From contig CANEHP010000086.1 of NCBI GenBank assembly GCA_947427325.1, positions 1-9,186 on the forward strand: a stretch of 9,186 bases of DNA, read 5' to 3'. Source of the stretch: an uncultured Clostridia bacterium. GTDB taxonomy: Bacteria > Bacillota > Clostridia > Oscillospirales > Ruminococcaceae. A model generated the notes under the pieces. It had not been told where the DNA came from. It saw only the letters and a list, made by a program, of their open reading frames with translations, and made no database searches. Position numbers and translations under genes: made by a program. Shown here one piece after another: positions 1-7,026 of this stretch (the first letter of the stretch is position 1; every line of letters starts with the position of its first letter).

Positions 1-226
1 TTGCAGGCAACAAAATTATGCACGAAAATCTGCATACTGATTTTATGTGAACAAGTTCTAATTTCCGTTTAAAAACAGACAAGGATTTGCAAGGACGACA
101 ACGCAGTATTGCGAAAATCGGACCGCAGGGATTGTTTATTTTTAGTCGAGAATTAGTATAAGGAGTTTATACCGATACCTGACCGAAAACAGACGATCTT
201 CGCCTGTTTTCGGTTGGGGATCGGCA
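1..226. other. non-coding stretch downstream of ftsY
   Basis: I see no supported gene here. The plus strand is open from 51 to 161 (36 codons, ending TAA at 159-161), but it has no start codon with a ribosome site, so I do not call it. The only clear structure is the hairpin at 172-224 beside the ftsY stop. The stretch could hold the end of a decayed gene or an interspersed repeat; nothing in the window settles this. Confidence 0.4.
172..224 (-). terminator. possible ftsY 3' hairpin
   Basis: Two 21-base arms (172-192 and 204-224) face each other around an 11-base loop, two bases past the ftsY stop codon. The inner 11 base pairs (ACCGAAAACAG with CTGTTTTCGGT) are perfect, and an outer CCGAT/ATCGG clamp closes the base. 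No U-run follows on the minus strand, so it is a poor classical intrinsic terminator. It may instead protect the 3' end of the mRNA. Two outer positions are G-T wobbles in a plus-strand RNA but A-C mismatches in a minus-strand RNA, so the strand on which it works is uncertain. Confidence 0.35.
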
Positions 227-1546
227 TTAGTCATTTCTTTTGAAAAACCAACGGCGCTTTTTTCTGCCGCCGTTTTCAGCTTCGGCGTTTTCATTTTCGG
301 CATTTTCATTTTCGCCTTTTTTATTTTCGGCGTTTTCATTATTGCCGTCGCCGATGTTTTCGCTGCTGTCCTCCGTATTTTCGCTGTCTGCGTCATTTTG
401 CGAAAGCTCTTTTTCTTTCCCGCTGTCAATTCCCGCAAAACCGTTTATTTCCGTGTTTTTATCAGACTCGTTTTCTGCCTTTGCTTTTTCCGACGGCTCG
501 GTATCCAAGTCTCCGCAGATTTCGGCATTTCTTTCGGCACTGCCGCTGTTTTTGCTTTCCTTTTCGTTTTCCTTTTCGACTTCCTTTTCGCTTTCCTTTT
601 CTCCGCTGCTGCCGCTCTCGGAATCCCCGTTTACGTTAAAATCACCCAACAGCGCTTCCGCATAATCCTCGGGTATAAAGGGCTGCAAATCGTCTATCTT
701 TTCTCCCACGCCCACCAGCTTTACGGGGATATTCAGCTCGTTTCTTATAGGTATTATTATACCACCTTTTGCCGTTCCGTCAAGCTTTGTGAGAACAATT
801 CCCGAAAGGGCGGCGGCTTCGTTAAACAGCCTTGCCTGATTTACCGCATTTTGTCCCGTGGTTGCGTCTAATACAAGGAGAGTTTCCCTGTCCGAGCCGG
901 GCAGCTTCTGACCTATGATCCTGTCGATTTTTTTAAGCTCGTCCATTAAGTTTTTCTTATTGTGAAGCCTGCCCGCGGTATCTATTATCAGAACGTCATA
1001 GCCTTCCGCCGCAGCCCTTGTGCAGGCGTCGTAAACCACCGCAGCAGGGTCTGAGCCTTCTTCACGCTTGACTATATCGACTCCCGCTCTGTCCGTCCAC
1101 ACATTAAGCTGCTCGATAGCCGCCGCTCTGAATACGTCTGCCGCCGCTACCAGCACCTTTTTGCCCTGCGCCTTTAAATTGGCGGCTAATTTTCCCACGG
1201 TAGTGGTTTTTCCCGCTCCGTTTACCCCTATCATGGTTATTACGGAGGGAGCGGCGGAAAGCTTTAGGCTGTTATCTCCGCTTACCATTTCGCTTATGAT
1301 TTTTTTCATAGCTTCAAGCACTTGTACAGGCTCGGTAAGCTTTTCAGCCTTAACCTGCTCACGCAGTCTGTCACAGATCTCAACCCCTGTTTCAACACCC
1401 AAATCGGCGGTGATAAGAGTTTCTTCAAGACTGTCAAAAAAATCGCCGTCAATTTTTTTAGCCGAAACGAAAAGCTCGTTCAGTTTTCCCACAAGACTGT
1501 CCTTTGTGTTTTTAAGTCCGTTTTTAAGTTTTTCAAATAAACCCAA
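227..1546 (-). CDS. ftsY: signal recognition particle receptor FtsY (SRP GTPase) with C-terminal acidic extension
   Basis: FtsY is the membrane-associated GTPase that pairs with Ffh to deliver ribosome-nascent chain complexes to the Sec translocon. The 439-residue product begins with an amphipathic N-domain helix (MGLFEKLKNG). The GTPase motifs follow in order: G1 GVNGAGKTTT (107-116), the DVFRAAAIEQL insertion-box segment (137-147), G3 DTAGR (189-193), G4 TKLDG (253-257) and the closing GVGEKIDDLQPF (279-290). The NG core ends near residue 301. About 138 further residues are rich in Glu, Asn, Ser, Lys and Gly and end in GGRKKRRWFFKRND (426-439). Acidic regions in FtsY are usually N-terminal, so this placement is odd. 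The start is TTG, chosen because AAAGGAG lies 7 bases upstream and the protein aligns from MGLF. It follows smc by 36 bases, probably in the same transcript. Confidence 0.96.
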   Translation of the reverse strand: MGLFEKLKNGLKNTKDSLVGKLNELFVSAKKIDGDFFDSLEETLITADLGVETGVEICDRLREQVKAEKLTEPVQVLEAMKKIISEMVSGDNSLKLSAAPSVITMIGVNGAGKTTTVGKLAANLKAQGKKVLVAAADVFRAAAIEQLNVWTDRAGVDIVKREEGSDPAAVVYDACTRAAAEGYDVLIIDTAGRLHNKKNLMDELKKIDRIIGQKLPGSDRETLLVLDATTGQNAVNQARLFNEAAALSGIVLTKLDGTAKGGIIIPIRNELNIPVKLVGVGEKIDDLQPFIPEDYAEALLGDFNVNGDSESGSSGEKESEKEVEKENEKESKNSGSAERNAEICGDLDTEPSEKAKAENESDKNTEINGFAGIDSGKEKELSQNDADSENTEDSSENIGDGNNENAENKKGENENAENENAEAENGGRKKRRWFFKRND

Positions 1547-1553
1547 TGCCGTT

Positions 1554-1560
1554 CTCCTTT
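1554..1560 (-). promoter_or_regulatory. ribosome binding site fixing the TTG start of ftsY
   Basis: On the minus strand AAAGGAG is followed by 7 bases and then TTG. No competing ATG or GTG lies at a suitable distance, so this site decides the non-ATG start of ftsY. It sits inside the smc-ftsY gap, next to the duplicated smc tail. Confidence 0.8.
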
Positions 1561-1600
1561 TTATTTAAGTTCCAAATCAAATTTATTCAAGCTCCAAATC
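1559..1600 (-). repeat. tandem duplication of the smc 3' end, including the stop codon
   Basis: Read on the minus strand, GATTTGGAGCTTGAATAAAT (1600-1581) holds the last smc codons and its stop. It is followed at a 22-base period by GATTTGGAACTTAAATAAAA (1578-1559). The two 20-base copies differ at three positions. The second copy lies after the stop codon and forms most of the smc-ftsY spacer, so it probably arose by a local slippage duplication. Confidence 0.65.
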
Positions 1601-4600
1601 CAGATCGTCGATAATTTCCTGCCTTAAAAGACGGGAAACTCCCTTTTCCTGCATAAATACGCCGTAAAGCACGTCGCAGCCTTCAATAGTGCCTCTTCTG
1701 TGGGTTATTACCATAAGCTGGGTGCTGCCCGAAAAGCGTTTAAGATAGGTTATGTATTTTACAACGTTTACCTCGTCCAAGGCGGCGTCCACCTCGTCAA
1801 GCATACAGAAGGGGGTGGGACGGTGCAGAAGTATAGCAAAGTAAATGGTAATGGCGACCATGGTCTGTTCGCCGCCCGAAAGAGAGATAAGGTTTTTTAT
1901 CAGCTTGCCCGGAGGAGCGGCAAAAATCTCTATACCGCTGTTTAAAACGTCCTCGGGGTCGGTAAGCTCCAAATGTGCGCTGCCGCCGCCGAATACCTCG
2001 GCGAAGATACGCTTGAAGTGTTCGTTTATGCTGTTAAAGCCCTCCATAAATCTTGCCTTGATATCGGCTGTGAGATTTTCTATAAGCTTTTCCAGCTCTC
2101 TTTTGGATTTTTCCACATCGTTAAGCTGTTCCTTAAGCTCTTTGTATCTTTCGGAAACCTCCGCATATTCCTCGATAGAGGCAAAGTTTACGCTGCCCAG
2201 AGCCGTTATCTGCTGCCTTAGCTCGGTAAGCTCGCCCTTTGCGCTTACCATATCCTCGGGAATAACCGCCTGCTGCAATGCTTCCGAGGGAGCTAACTGA
2301 TATTTTTCCCAAAGTGAAGCCTTTATTCTTTCGCTTTCCTTTTCGGAAGCGGATTTTCTTTCGGCGGCAACTGCCAGCGCATTGGAGAATTTTTCCTTAG
2401 CATCCGACTTTTCTCTGATTTCCTTTGAAATTTCGCTTACCCGCTTTTCCAAGCCGTTCATTTGAGAAATAAGCTCCGCGGTTTTATCGCTGCCGCCTTT
2501 AAAGCTGTTTTTTAAAGCCTCCGCCGCCTGCTTTTTTTCCTCGATCCGTACCTTAAAGTCCAGGATTTTCTTTTCCTGCTCGTCAATTTGGGCAAGCAGA
2601 CCGCTGCCGCCCTGCCGCAGCTGCCTTAAGCTTTCCTCGGCGTCGTTTTTTTGTCCTCGGATTCGCTCTATATCCTTATTTAAAGCAAGGCTGTCCATTC
2701 CGATTTGGGTAATTTCGTCGCCGATCCTGTTCTTTTCCGACAAACGCTCCTGAATTTTAGAATCCGCCCTTGCGATTTCCTCTGCGATTTTTTCTATATC
2801 CTTTTTCGTTTCCTCTAATTTCTCCGAGCATTCCGAAACGGTATCGGCATATTTTTTCATATCCGACCTGCTCTTTTCCAGAAATTCCTCGGCGTTTTCC
2901 TGCTGCCGCTCTATTTGTGCGATCATTTCCTTTAAGCCGGATATTTCGGCGGAAACGGCTGCCTCTTCCTTTTCGCAAAGGGTGAGCCGTTCCTTAAAGC
3001 CCTCCGTTTCGATAGACATTTTGCCCACCTCTTCCCGAAGAACAGACAGCTCGCTTTCGCCGCCCTTCATCTTTTCGGAAAGCACGGCTGTTTTTTCCTT
3101 TAATGAGTCGATTTCCTGATTTCTTGTGATAATTCCCGCCGATTTGCTTACAGAGCCGCCTGTAAAAGAGCCGCCTGCGTTGATGATCTGTCCGTCAAGG
3201 GTGACTATTTTGAATTTATATCCGTTTTTCTTTGCGATAACGGTGGCTGTGTCGATATCCTCCACTACTGCGCATCTGCCCAAAATAAATCTTATAATGC
3301 TTCTGTATTTTTCGTCGCAGTCCACAAGCTCGCTGGCGATACCTTCAAAGCCTTCTTCGTTTTTAAGGCTGCCGCCGTCCATAAGGCTTCCCTTTATTGA
3401 CGTCAGGGGCAGAAATGTTGCTCTGCCGCCCCCCGATTCCTTTAAATATCTTATGCAGCGCTTTGCGGTTTCCTCGCTGTTCACGATAATATTCTGCAAA
3501 GCTCCGCCCAAGGCGATTTCTATGGCGGTGCCGAGTCTTTTGTCAACCCTTATCACATCTGCCACGGTGCCTTCTATTCCGCCTATTCTGCCCTGCCTTG
3601 ACGCAGTGATAACGGCTTTGACGCTGGAGGCGTAGCCCGCCATATTTTTTTCCACGTCCGACAAAACGTCAAGCCGCGACTTACTCTGCTGAAATTCAAG
3701 TCTCAGCTGTTCAAACTGCTGCTGCTGTTCCTTAAGCTTTGCGCTTTTTGACTCAAGCAGCTTGCCGCAGCCCGTCAGCTTGTTTTGAGCCTCGGATTTT
3801 TGTTCGCCTATTTCCGTCAGCCTGTCAGAAAGCTCTCTTCTTTTCGTCCTTAACTCTCTGATTTGCTCTTCCGCCGCTTCAAAGCTTTCTCCCGAGGAGC
3901 TTAATGTTTCCTTTAAGCCTTCGATATTCTGCTGTGCGGATTGGAGGGTGAGGGTAAGCCTTGTTTTTTCGGAAAGAAGCTCGCTTTGCTTTTTGTCAAG
4001 CTCCTTGTATTCGCTGTCAAGCTCTCGGCTTTCGCCTGACATTTCCGACAGCTGCGCCCCCAGCTCCTTTGTTTTTGCTTCGTTTTGGGCGATCTGCCCT
4101 TTCTTTTCCTCTATATCAAAGGCAAATTGCTCTATGCGGCGGCTCAGCTCCTCTGCGCCCTGCTCGCCGTCCTTTATTCTTTGGCGGATTTGGTCTATAT
4201 TTTCATTGCAGTGAGCAATTTCGTTTTCAAGGACTGCCTGTTCCCTTTCTGCGGCGGCTAACTCGTCTCTTGCCCGTTCGCCTTGTTTTCTTAACTCGTC
4301 CTGCCGCACGGTAAGCTCCATTTTCTTTTGGACGATTTCCTCGTTTTCCTGCTCAAGCTGTGCGATTTCTCTTTCAAAATGCTCGCACTGCCCCTGATTG
4401 GCAAGAATGCTGTTGTCTGTTTCTATGATCTCTCTGCTTATTCGGTCGATATCCCAAACGCTTATGCCTATATCAAGGGTTTTTTCCCTTTCCATAAGCT
4501 CTCTCGCCTTTCGTGCCTTTTCCGACTGCTTTTCAAGAACGGGTATTCTTCTTGACAGCTCTCCCTCAATATCCTTTAAACGGAGTATATTATCGTTGGC

Positions 4601-5149
4601 ACGCTCTAAATCTCTTTCAGCCTCCTGCTTTTTGTGCAGGAAGCGGGAAACCCCTGCCGCTTCTTCAAAAAGCTCTCGGCGCTGATTTACCTTGCTGTTG
4701 ATTATTTCGCTTACTCTTCCCTGTCCTATAACGGAATAACCGTCACGGCCCAGACCCGTACCCATCAGCAGCTCCTGAATGTCCTTAAGTCTGCTTTTCC
4801 TGTCGTTGATAAGGTACTCGCTTTCGCCTGTACGGTACAGCTTTCTTTCTATAACAACCTCGTCCGTGTCTATGTTAAGGCTTCTGTCGGCGTTGTCTAT
4901 GCTAAGGGCAACCTTTGCGTAGCCCATAGGCTTTCTTGACACGGTGCCGTGGAAGATCACATCCTCCATTTTGTCCCCTCGGAGGGTCTTTGCGCCCTGC
5001 TCGCCCATAACCCAGCGGAGAGCGTCGCTTATATTGCTTTTACCGTTGCCGTTGCTTCCCACAATGGCGGTCATTTTTTTATCGAAATTCAACACGGTTT
5101 TATCCGCAAAGGACTTAAAGCCTTGTATTTCCATTGTTTTAAAAAACAT
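1583..5149 (-). CDS. smc: chromosome segregation protein Smc (condensin ATPase)
   Basis: Smc is the ATP-driven DNA-looping subunit of bacterial condensin; with ScpA and ScpB it organises and separates sister chromosomes on the nucleoid. The 1188 residues match the usual family length. Visible features in order are Walker A GSNGNGKSN (31-39), KTLRG (54-58, R-loop), IGQGR (141-145, Q-loop), a Glu/Lys/Gln-rich coiled coil (about 175-500), and the hinge (about 505-665, with GGIEGTVADVI and a Gly-rich GGSFTGGS end). The return coiled coil runs to about 1020. The head then closes with signature LSGGEQ (1090-1095), Walker B CMLDE (1115-1119) and the H-loop ITH (1148-1150). The ATG at 5149 fits the family start and has AGGAG about 13 bases upstream; the next ATG (5134) is too far from it. 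The Walker A loop has Ser and Asn where GPNGSGKSN is usual. ftsY follows immediately; rnc, often found upstream, is absent here. Confidence 0.97.
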   Translation of the reverse strand: MFFKTMEIQGFKSFADKTVLNFDKKMTAIVGSNGNGKSNISDALRWVMGEQGAKTLRGDKMEDVIFHGTVSRKPMGYAKVALSIDNADRSLNIDTDEVVIERKLYRTGESEYLINDRKSRLKDIQELLMGTGLGRDGYSVIGQGRVSEIINSKVNQRRELFEEAAGVSRFLHKKQEAERDLERANDNILRLKDIEGELSRRIPVLEKQSEKARKARELMEREKTLDIGISVWDIDRISREIIETDNSILANQGQCEHFEREIAQLEQENEEIVQKKMELTVRQDELRKQGERARDELAAAEREQAVLENEIAHCNENIDQIRQRIKDGEQGAEELSRRIEQFAFDIEEKKGQIAQNEAKTKELGAQLSEMSGESRELDSEYKELDKKQSELLSEKTRLTLTLQSAQQNIEGLKETLSSSGESFEAAEEQIRELRTKRRELSDRLTEIGEQKSEAQNKLTGCGKLLESKSAKLKEQQQQFEQLRLEFQQSKSRLDVLSDVEKNMAGYASSVKAVITASRQGRIGGIEGTVADVIRVDKRLGTAIEIALGGALQNIIVNSEETAKRCIRYLKESGGGRATFLPLTSIKGSLMDGGSLKNEEGFEGIASELVDCDEKYRSIIRFILGRCAVVEDIDTATVIAKKNGYKFKIVTLDGQIINAGGSFTGGSVSKSAGIITRNQEIDSLKEKTAVLSEKMKGGESELSVLREEVGKMSIETEGFKERLTLCEKEEAAVSAEISGLKEMIAQIERQQENAEEFLEKSRSDMKKYADTVSECSEKLEETKKDIEKIAEEIARADSKIQERLSEKNRIGDEITQIGMDSLALNKDIERIRGQKNDAEESLRQLRQGGSGLLAQIDEQEKKILDFKVRIEEKKQAAEALKNSFKGGSDKTAELISQMNGLEKRVSEISKEIREKSDAKEKFSNALAVAAERKSASEKESERIKASLWEKYQLAPSEALQQAVIPEDMVSAKGELTELRQQITALGSVNFASIEEYAEVSERYKELKEQLNDVEKSKRELEKLIENLTADIKARFMEGFNSINEHFKRIFAEVFGGGSAHLELTDPEDVLNSGIEIFAAPPGKLIKNLISLSGGEQTMVAITIYFAILLHRPTPFCMLDEVDAALDEVNVVKYITYLKRFSGSTQLMVITHRRGTIEGCDVLYGVFMQEKGVSRLLRQEIIDDLDLELE

Positions 5150-5258
5150 TGTTTTTTGTTTGCTCCTGTTTTCTTTTGATGTTTTTTATACATTGATGCG
5201 TGATTTTTGTTTTAAAGCATATTGAGCCATATTACACCATTTTAACTATACGATAACT

Positions 5259-5267
5259 ATTATAGCA
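5259..5267 (-). promoter_or_regulatory. probable smc-ftsY promoter (extended -10)
   Basis: The minus strand reads TGCTATAAT: a consensus TATAAT (5264-5259) with the TGn extension that can make up for a weak -35 box. The best -35 candidate 16-17 bases upstream is only TTTAAA or TTTTAA. Transcription would begin near 5252, giving an untranslated leader of about 100 bases before the smc ATG. Confidence 0.6.
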
Positions 5268-5486
5268 TATTTTTTTATTTTTTAAAAGGGTATTACTGTA
5301 TATAAACGGCATAAATTTAAAAAAATTAAGACTGCGGAAAGCAGCGGGAACTACCCGATATTTTAGTATTACGGCAAAAAATAACAAAAAAGCCGTAAAT
5401 AAGCCGCAAACAAAGCTGTAATACGGTTTTTCCGCAATGCCGCCTTTAGTTTTTTCGGCGGCGTGCAAATTATTTTTAAAAAACGC

Positions 5487-5515
5487 TTGACAAGGGGCGG
5501 TTGTTGTGATATACT
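5487..5515 (+). promoter_or_regulatory. promoter of the tRNA-fMet gene
   Basis: A perfect -35 box TTGACA (5487-5492) and a -10 box TATACT (5510-5515) are separated by exactly 17 bases, with TGA just before the -10 (extended -10). This is a strong housekeeping sigma-factor promoter, as expected for a stable RNA. Transcription should begin near 5522, leaving a precursor leader of about 70 bases. Confidence 0.88.
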
Positions 5516-5593
5516 TATCAAGTGCTCAAAAAAGCACGGATTTTTAGCATACAAGACGAAAAATTATGCCGGAATTAAAACCAAAGGCAAGAT

Positions 5594-5668
<75 letters not shown>

Positions 5669-5671
5669 AAT

Positions 5672-5713
5672 AAGACAACCGATTTTGATACAAAGTCGGT
5701 TGTCTTTCTTTTT
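5672..5713 (+). terminator. intrinsic terminator of the tRNA-fMet gene
   Basis: AAGACAACCGA (5672-5682) pairs perfectly with TCGGTTGTCTT (5696-5706). The stem continues inward through TTTTG/CAAAG with one wobble to a three-base ATA loop, giving about 16 base pairs. A T-rich tract (TTTCTTTTT) follows directly. It begins three bases after the encoded CCA, so it ends the tRNA transcript. Confidence 0.92.
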
Positions 5714-5757
5714 GCCCAAAACGCCCTTATTTCAAGGGATTTCTCATACTTTGTAGT

Positions 5758-5809
5758 AAAAAGCAACGGCCGCTGTGAACATTTTCACGGCGACCGCTTT
5801 GCTTTCTTG
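5758..5809 (-). terminator. long hairpin, probable terminator, best on the minus strand
   Basis: An imperfect stem of about 18 base pairs closes on a CATT loop (5780-5783). Core pairs include CGCTGTGAA (5771-5779) with TTCACGGCG (5784-5792), then CGG (5767-5769) with CCG (5794-5796), then AAAGC with GCTTT after a bulge. A run of A on the left becomes a U-run on the minus strand (GCTTTTTAC), so it would stop transcripts arriving from the right. The plus-strand side ends in the weaker GCTTTCTTGG. No minus-strand gene now ends here, so it may be the leftover of a lost gene. Confidence 0.55.
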
Positions 5810-5839
5810 GAAGTTTTTAGCCCTGCTTCAAACTTCAAA

Positions 5840-5896
5840 TCGTGTGATTTATGGGGTTTCGTGTGATTATTGGGGTATCGTGTGATTTTTGAGATT
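5840..5896. repeat. three tandem copies of a 19-base repeat
   Basis: The copies are TCGTGTGATTTATGGGGTT (5840-5858), TCGTGTGATTATTGGGGTA (5859-5877) and TCGTGTGATTTTTGAGATT (5878-5896). The first ten bases are identical in all three; the third copy diverges in its last part, where it runs into the hsdS fragment. The period is not a multiple of three, so this is not a protein repeat. It sits exactly at the left edge of recognisable hsdS sequence. It could be a recombinase or replication-initiator binding array, or slippage at a junction. Confidence 0.8.
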
Positions 5897-7026
5897 CCGA
5901 TAATACTCCTTATGAGAAAATCGGCGATGAAGTAGTTCCGCTGGATGTTCCTTTTGATATTCCCGATAATTGGGAATGGTGCAGATTGGTGTCCGTCAAT
6001 GATATGTACACGGGCAACAGCATAAACGAAACGGAAAAGAAGCTCCATTACACGGGACTTTCAGATGGTCATTTCTATATTGGTACAAAGGATGTTGGTT
6101 TCGATCACGTCATCACATACGACAACGGTGTGCGGATACCTTTTGCAAAAGATCAATTTAGAATTGCTCCCAAGGACAGCATACTCTTGTGTATAGAAGG
6201 AGGAAGCGCCGGTCGTAAAATCGCCTTTACAAATCAAGATGTGTGCTTCGGAAATAAACTGTGCTGCTTCGTATCATTCGGAATTGATTACAAGTTTTTA
6301 TACTATTATCTCCAAAGCCCACTGTTCCAAGCTGCCTTTAAGGAAAACACTACAGGAATTATTGGAGGCGTTAGTGTTAATACCTTAAAAGCAATGCTTT
6401 TGCCCGTTCCTCCATTAGCAGAACAAAAACGTATTGTTTGCGAAATAGAAAAGTATGAAACTTTGCTCGAACAATATGATACAGCCGAGCAGGCACTAAC
6501 AAGGCTGAATACTTCCTTCCCGGAACAGTTGAAGAAATCAATCCTCCAGCAAGCCGTTCAAGGCAAGCTGGTGTCCCAAGACCCGTCCGACGAGCCGGCA
6601 GAGGTTCTGCTTTCCCGTATCCGGGAGGAAAAACAGCAGCTTATCAAGGAAGGCAAAATCAAAAAAGATAAGCATGAATCCGTCATTTTCAGACGGGATA
6701 ATTCCCATTATGAGAAGTTGGACGGAATTGAACGGTGTATTGACGATGAAATACCATTTGAGATACCGGATTCATGGGAGTGGGTGCGTCTTGGTACTGT
6801 TCTGGAAATTGCACGTGGGGGATCGCCCCGGCCCATTCAGCAATACCTTACCACTGAACCTGACGGAGTAAATTGGATTAAAATTGGCGACACGGACAAG
6901 GGTGGAAAATACATTTATAAAGCCAAAGAAAAAATCCTACATGAAGGTGTTTCAAAGAGCAGGATGGTTCATTGTGGCGACTTTTTACTTACCAATTCAA
7001 TGAGCTTTGGTCGTCCCTATCTGTAA
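5893..7026 (+). pseudogene. hsdS: HsdS fragment (type I restriction-modification specificity subunit), cut at both ends
   Basis: HsdS is the DNA-recognition subunit that guides the HsdM methylase and HsdR endonuclease of type I systems. The open frame starts right after a TGA (5890-5892) without a start codon or ribosome site; its first residues DSDNTPYEK belong inside a family member. One full target recognition domain (about 5990-6405) follows, then the conserved PPLAEQKRIV (6409-6438), a helical spacer and SILQQAVQGKLV (6538-6573). A second half begins with RDNSHYEK (6694-6717) and EIPFEIPDSWEWVRL (6748-6792). The second recognition domain stops abruptly after SMSFGRPY, where a stop codon comes from the adjoining fragment. 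The N-terminal helix and the C-terminal conserved region are missing, and hsdM and hsdR are not in the window. It could be a dead remnant or a silent donor of recognition domains. Confidence 0.88.

Larger units (their letters stand above)
5150..5593. other. divergent intergenic region between smc and tRNA-fMet
   Basis: These 444 bases hold the outward promoters of smc (5259-5267, minus) and the tRNA (5487-5515, plus). Between them is AT-rich DNA with a small GCCGCC/GGCGGC inverted repeat (5439-5444 with 5457-5462). A short GTGCT/AGCAC hairpin (5522-5526 with 5533-5537) lies at the predicted 5' end of the tRNA precursor. The open frames on the minus strand lack ribosome sites, and I judge them chance. 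Confidence 0.6.

Noticed and set aside
51..161. 36-codon open plus-strand frame at the left edge
   Set aside because: No start codon or ribosome site and no recognisable family; too little to call a gene remnant.
240..871. Long plus-strand ORFs rich in Ser/Phe inside ftsY
   Set aside because: They are antisense shadows created by the GAA/AAT-rich low-complexity tail of FtsY.
1700..5225. Many plus-strand ORFs inside smc and one other minus-strand frame (2757-2978)
   Set aside because: The Smc frame is continuous with all family motifs; the others have no ribosome sites or recognisable motifs.
5232..5468. 78-residue minus-strand ORF with a hydrophobic stretch (YSFVCGLFTAFLLFFAVILK)
   Set aside because: The start is TTG with no ribosome site, the composition is that of AT-rich intergenic DNA, and it covers the smc promoter.
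5369..5554. 61-residue minus-strand ORF upstream of smc
   Set aside because: It runs over the tRNA promoter and has no family character; judged chance.
5840..5896. CRISPR array
   Set aside because: The 19-base units are directly adjacent with no spacers between them, and no cas gene is near.
5785..6048. 87-residue minus-strand ORF over the 19-base repeats
   Set aside because: It runs antisense through clear hsdS coding sequence and the non-triplet repeat array, with no ribosome site.
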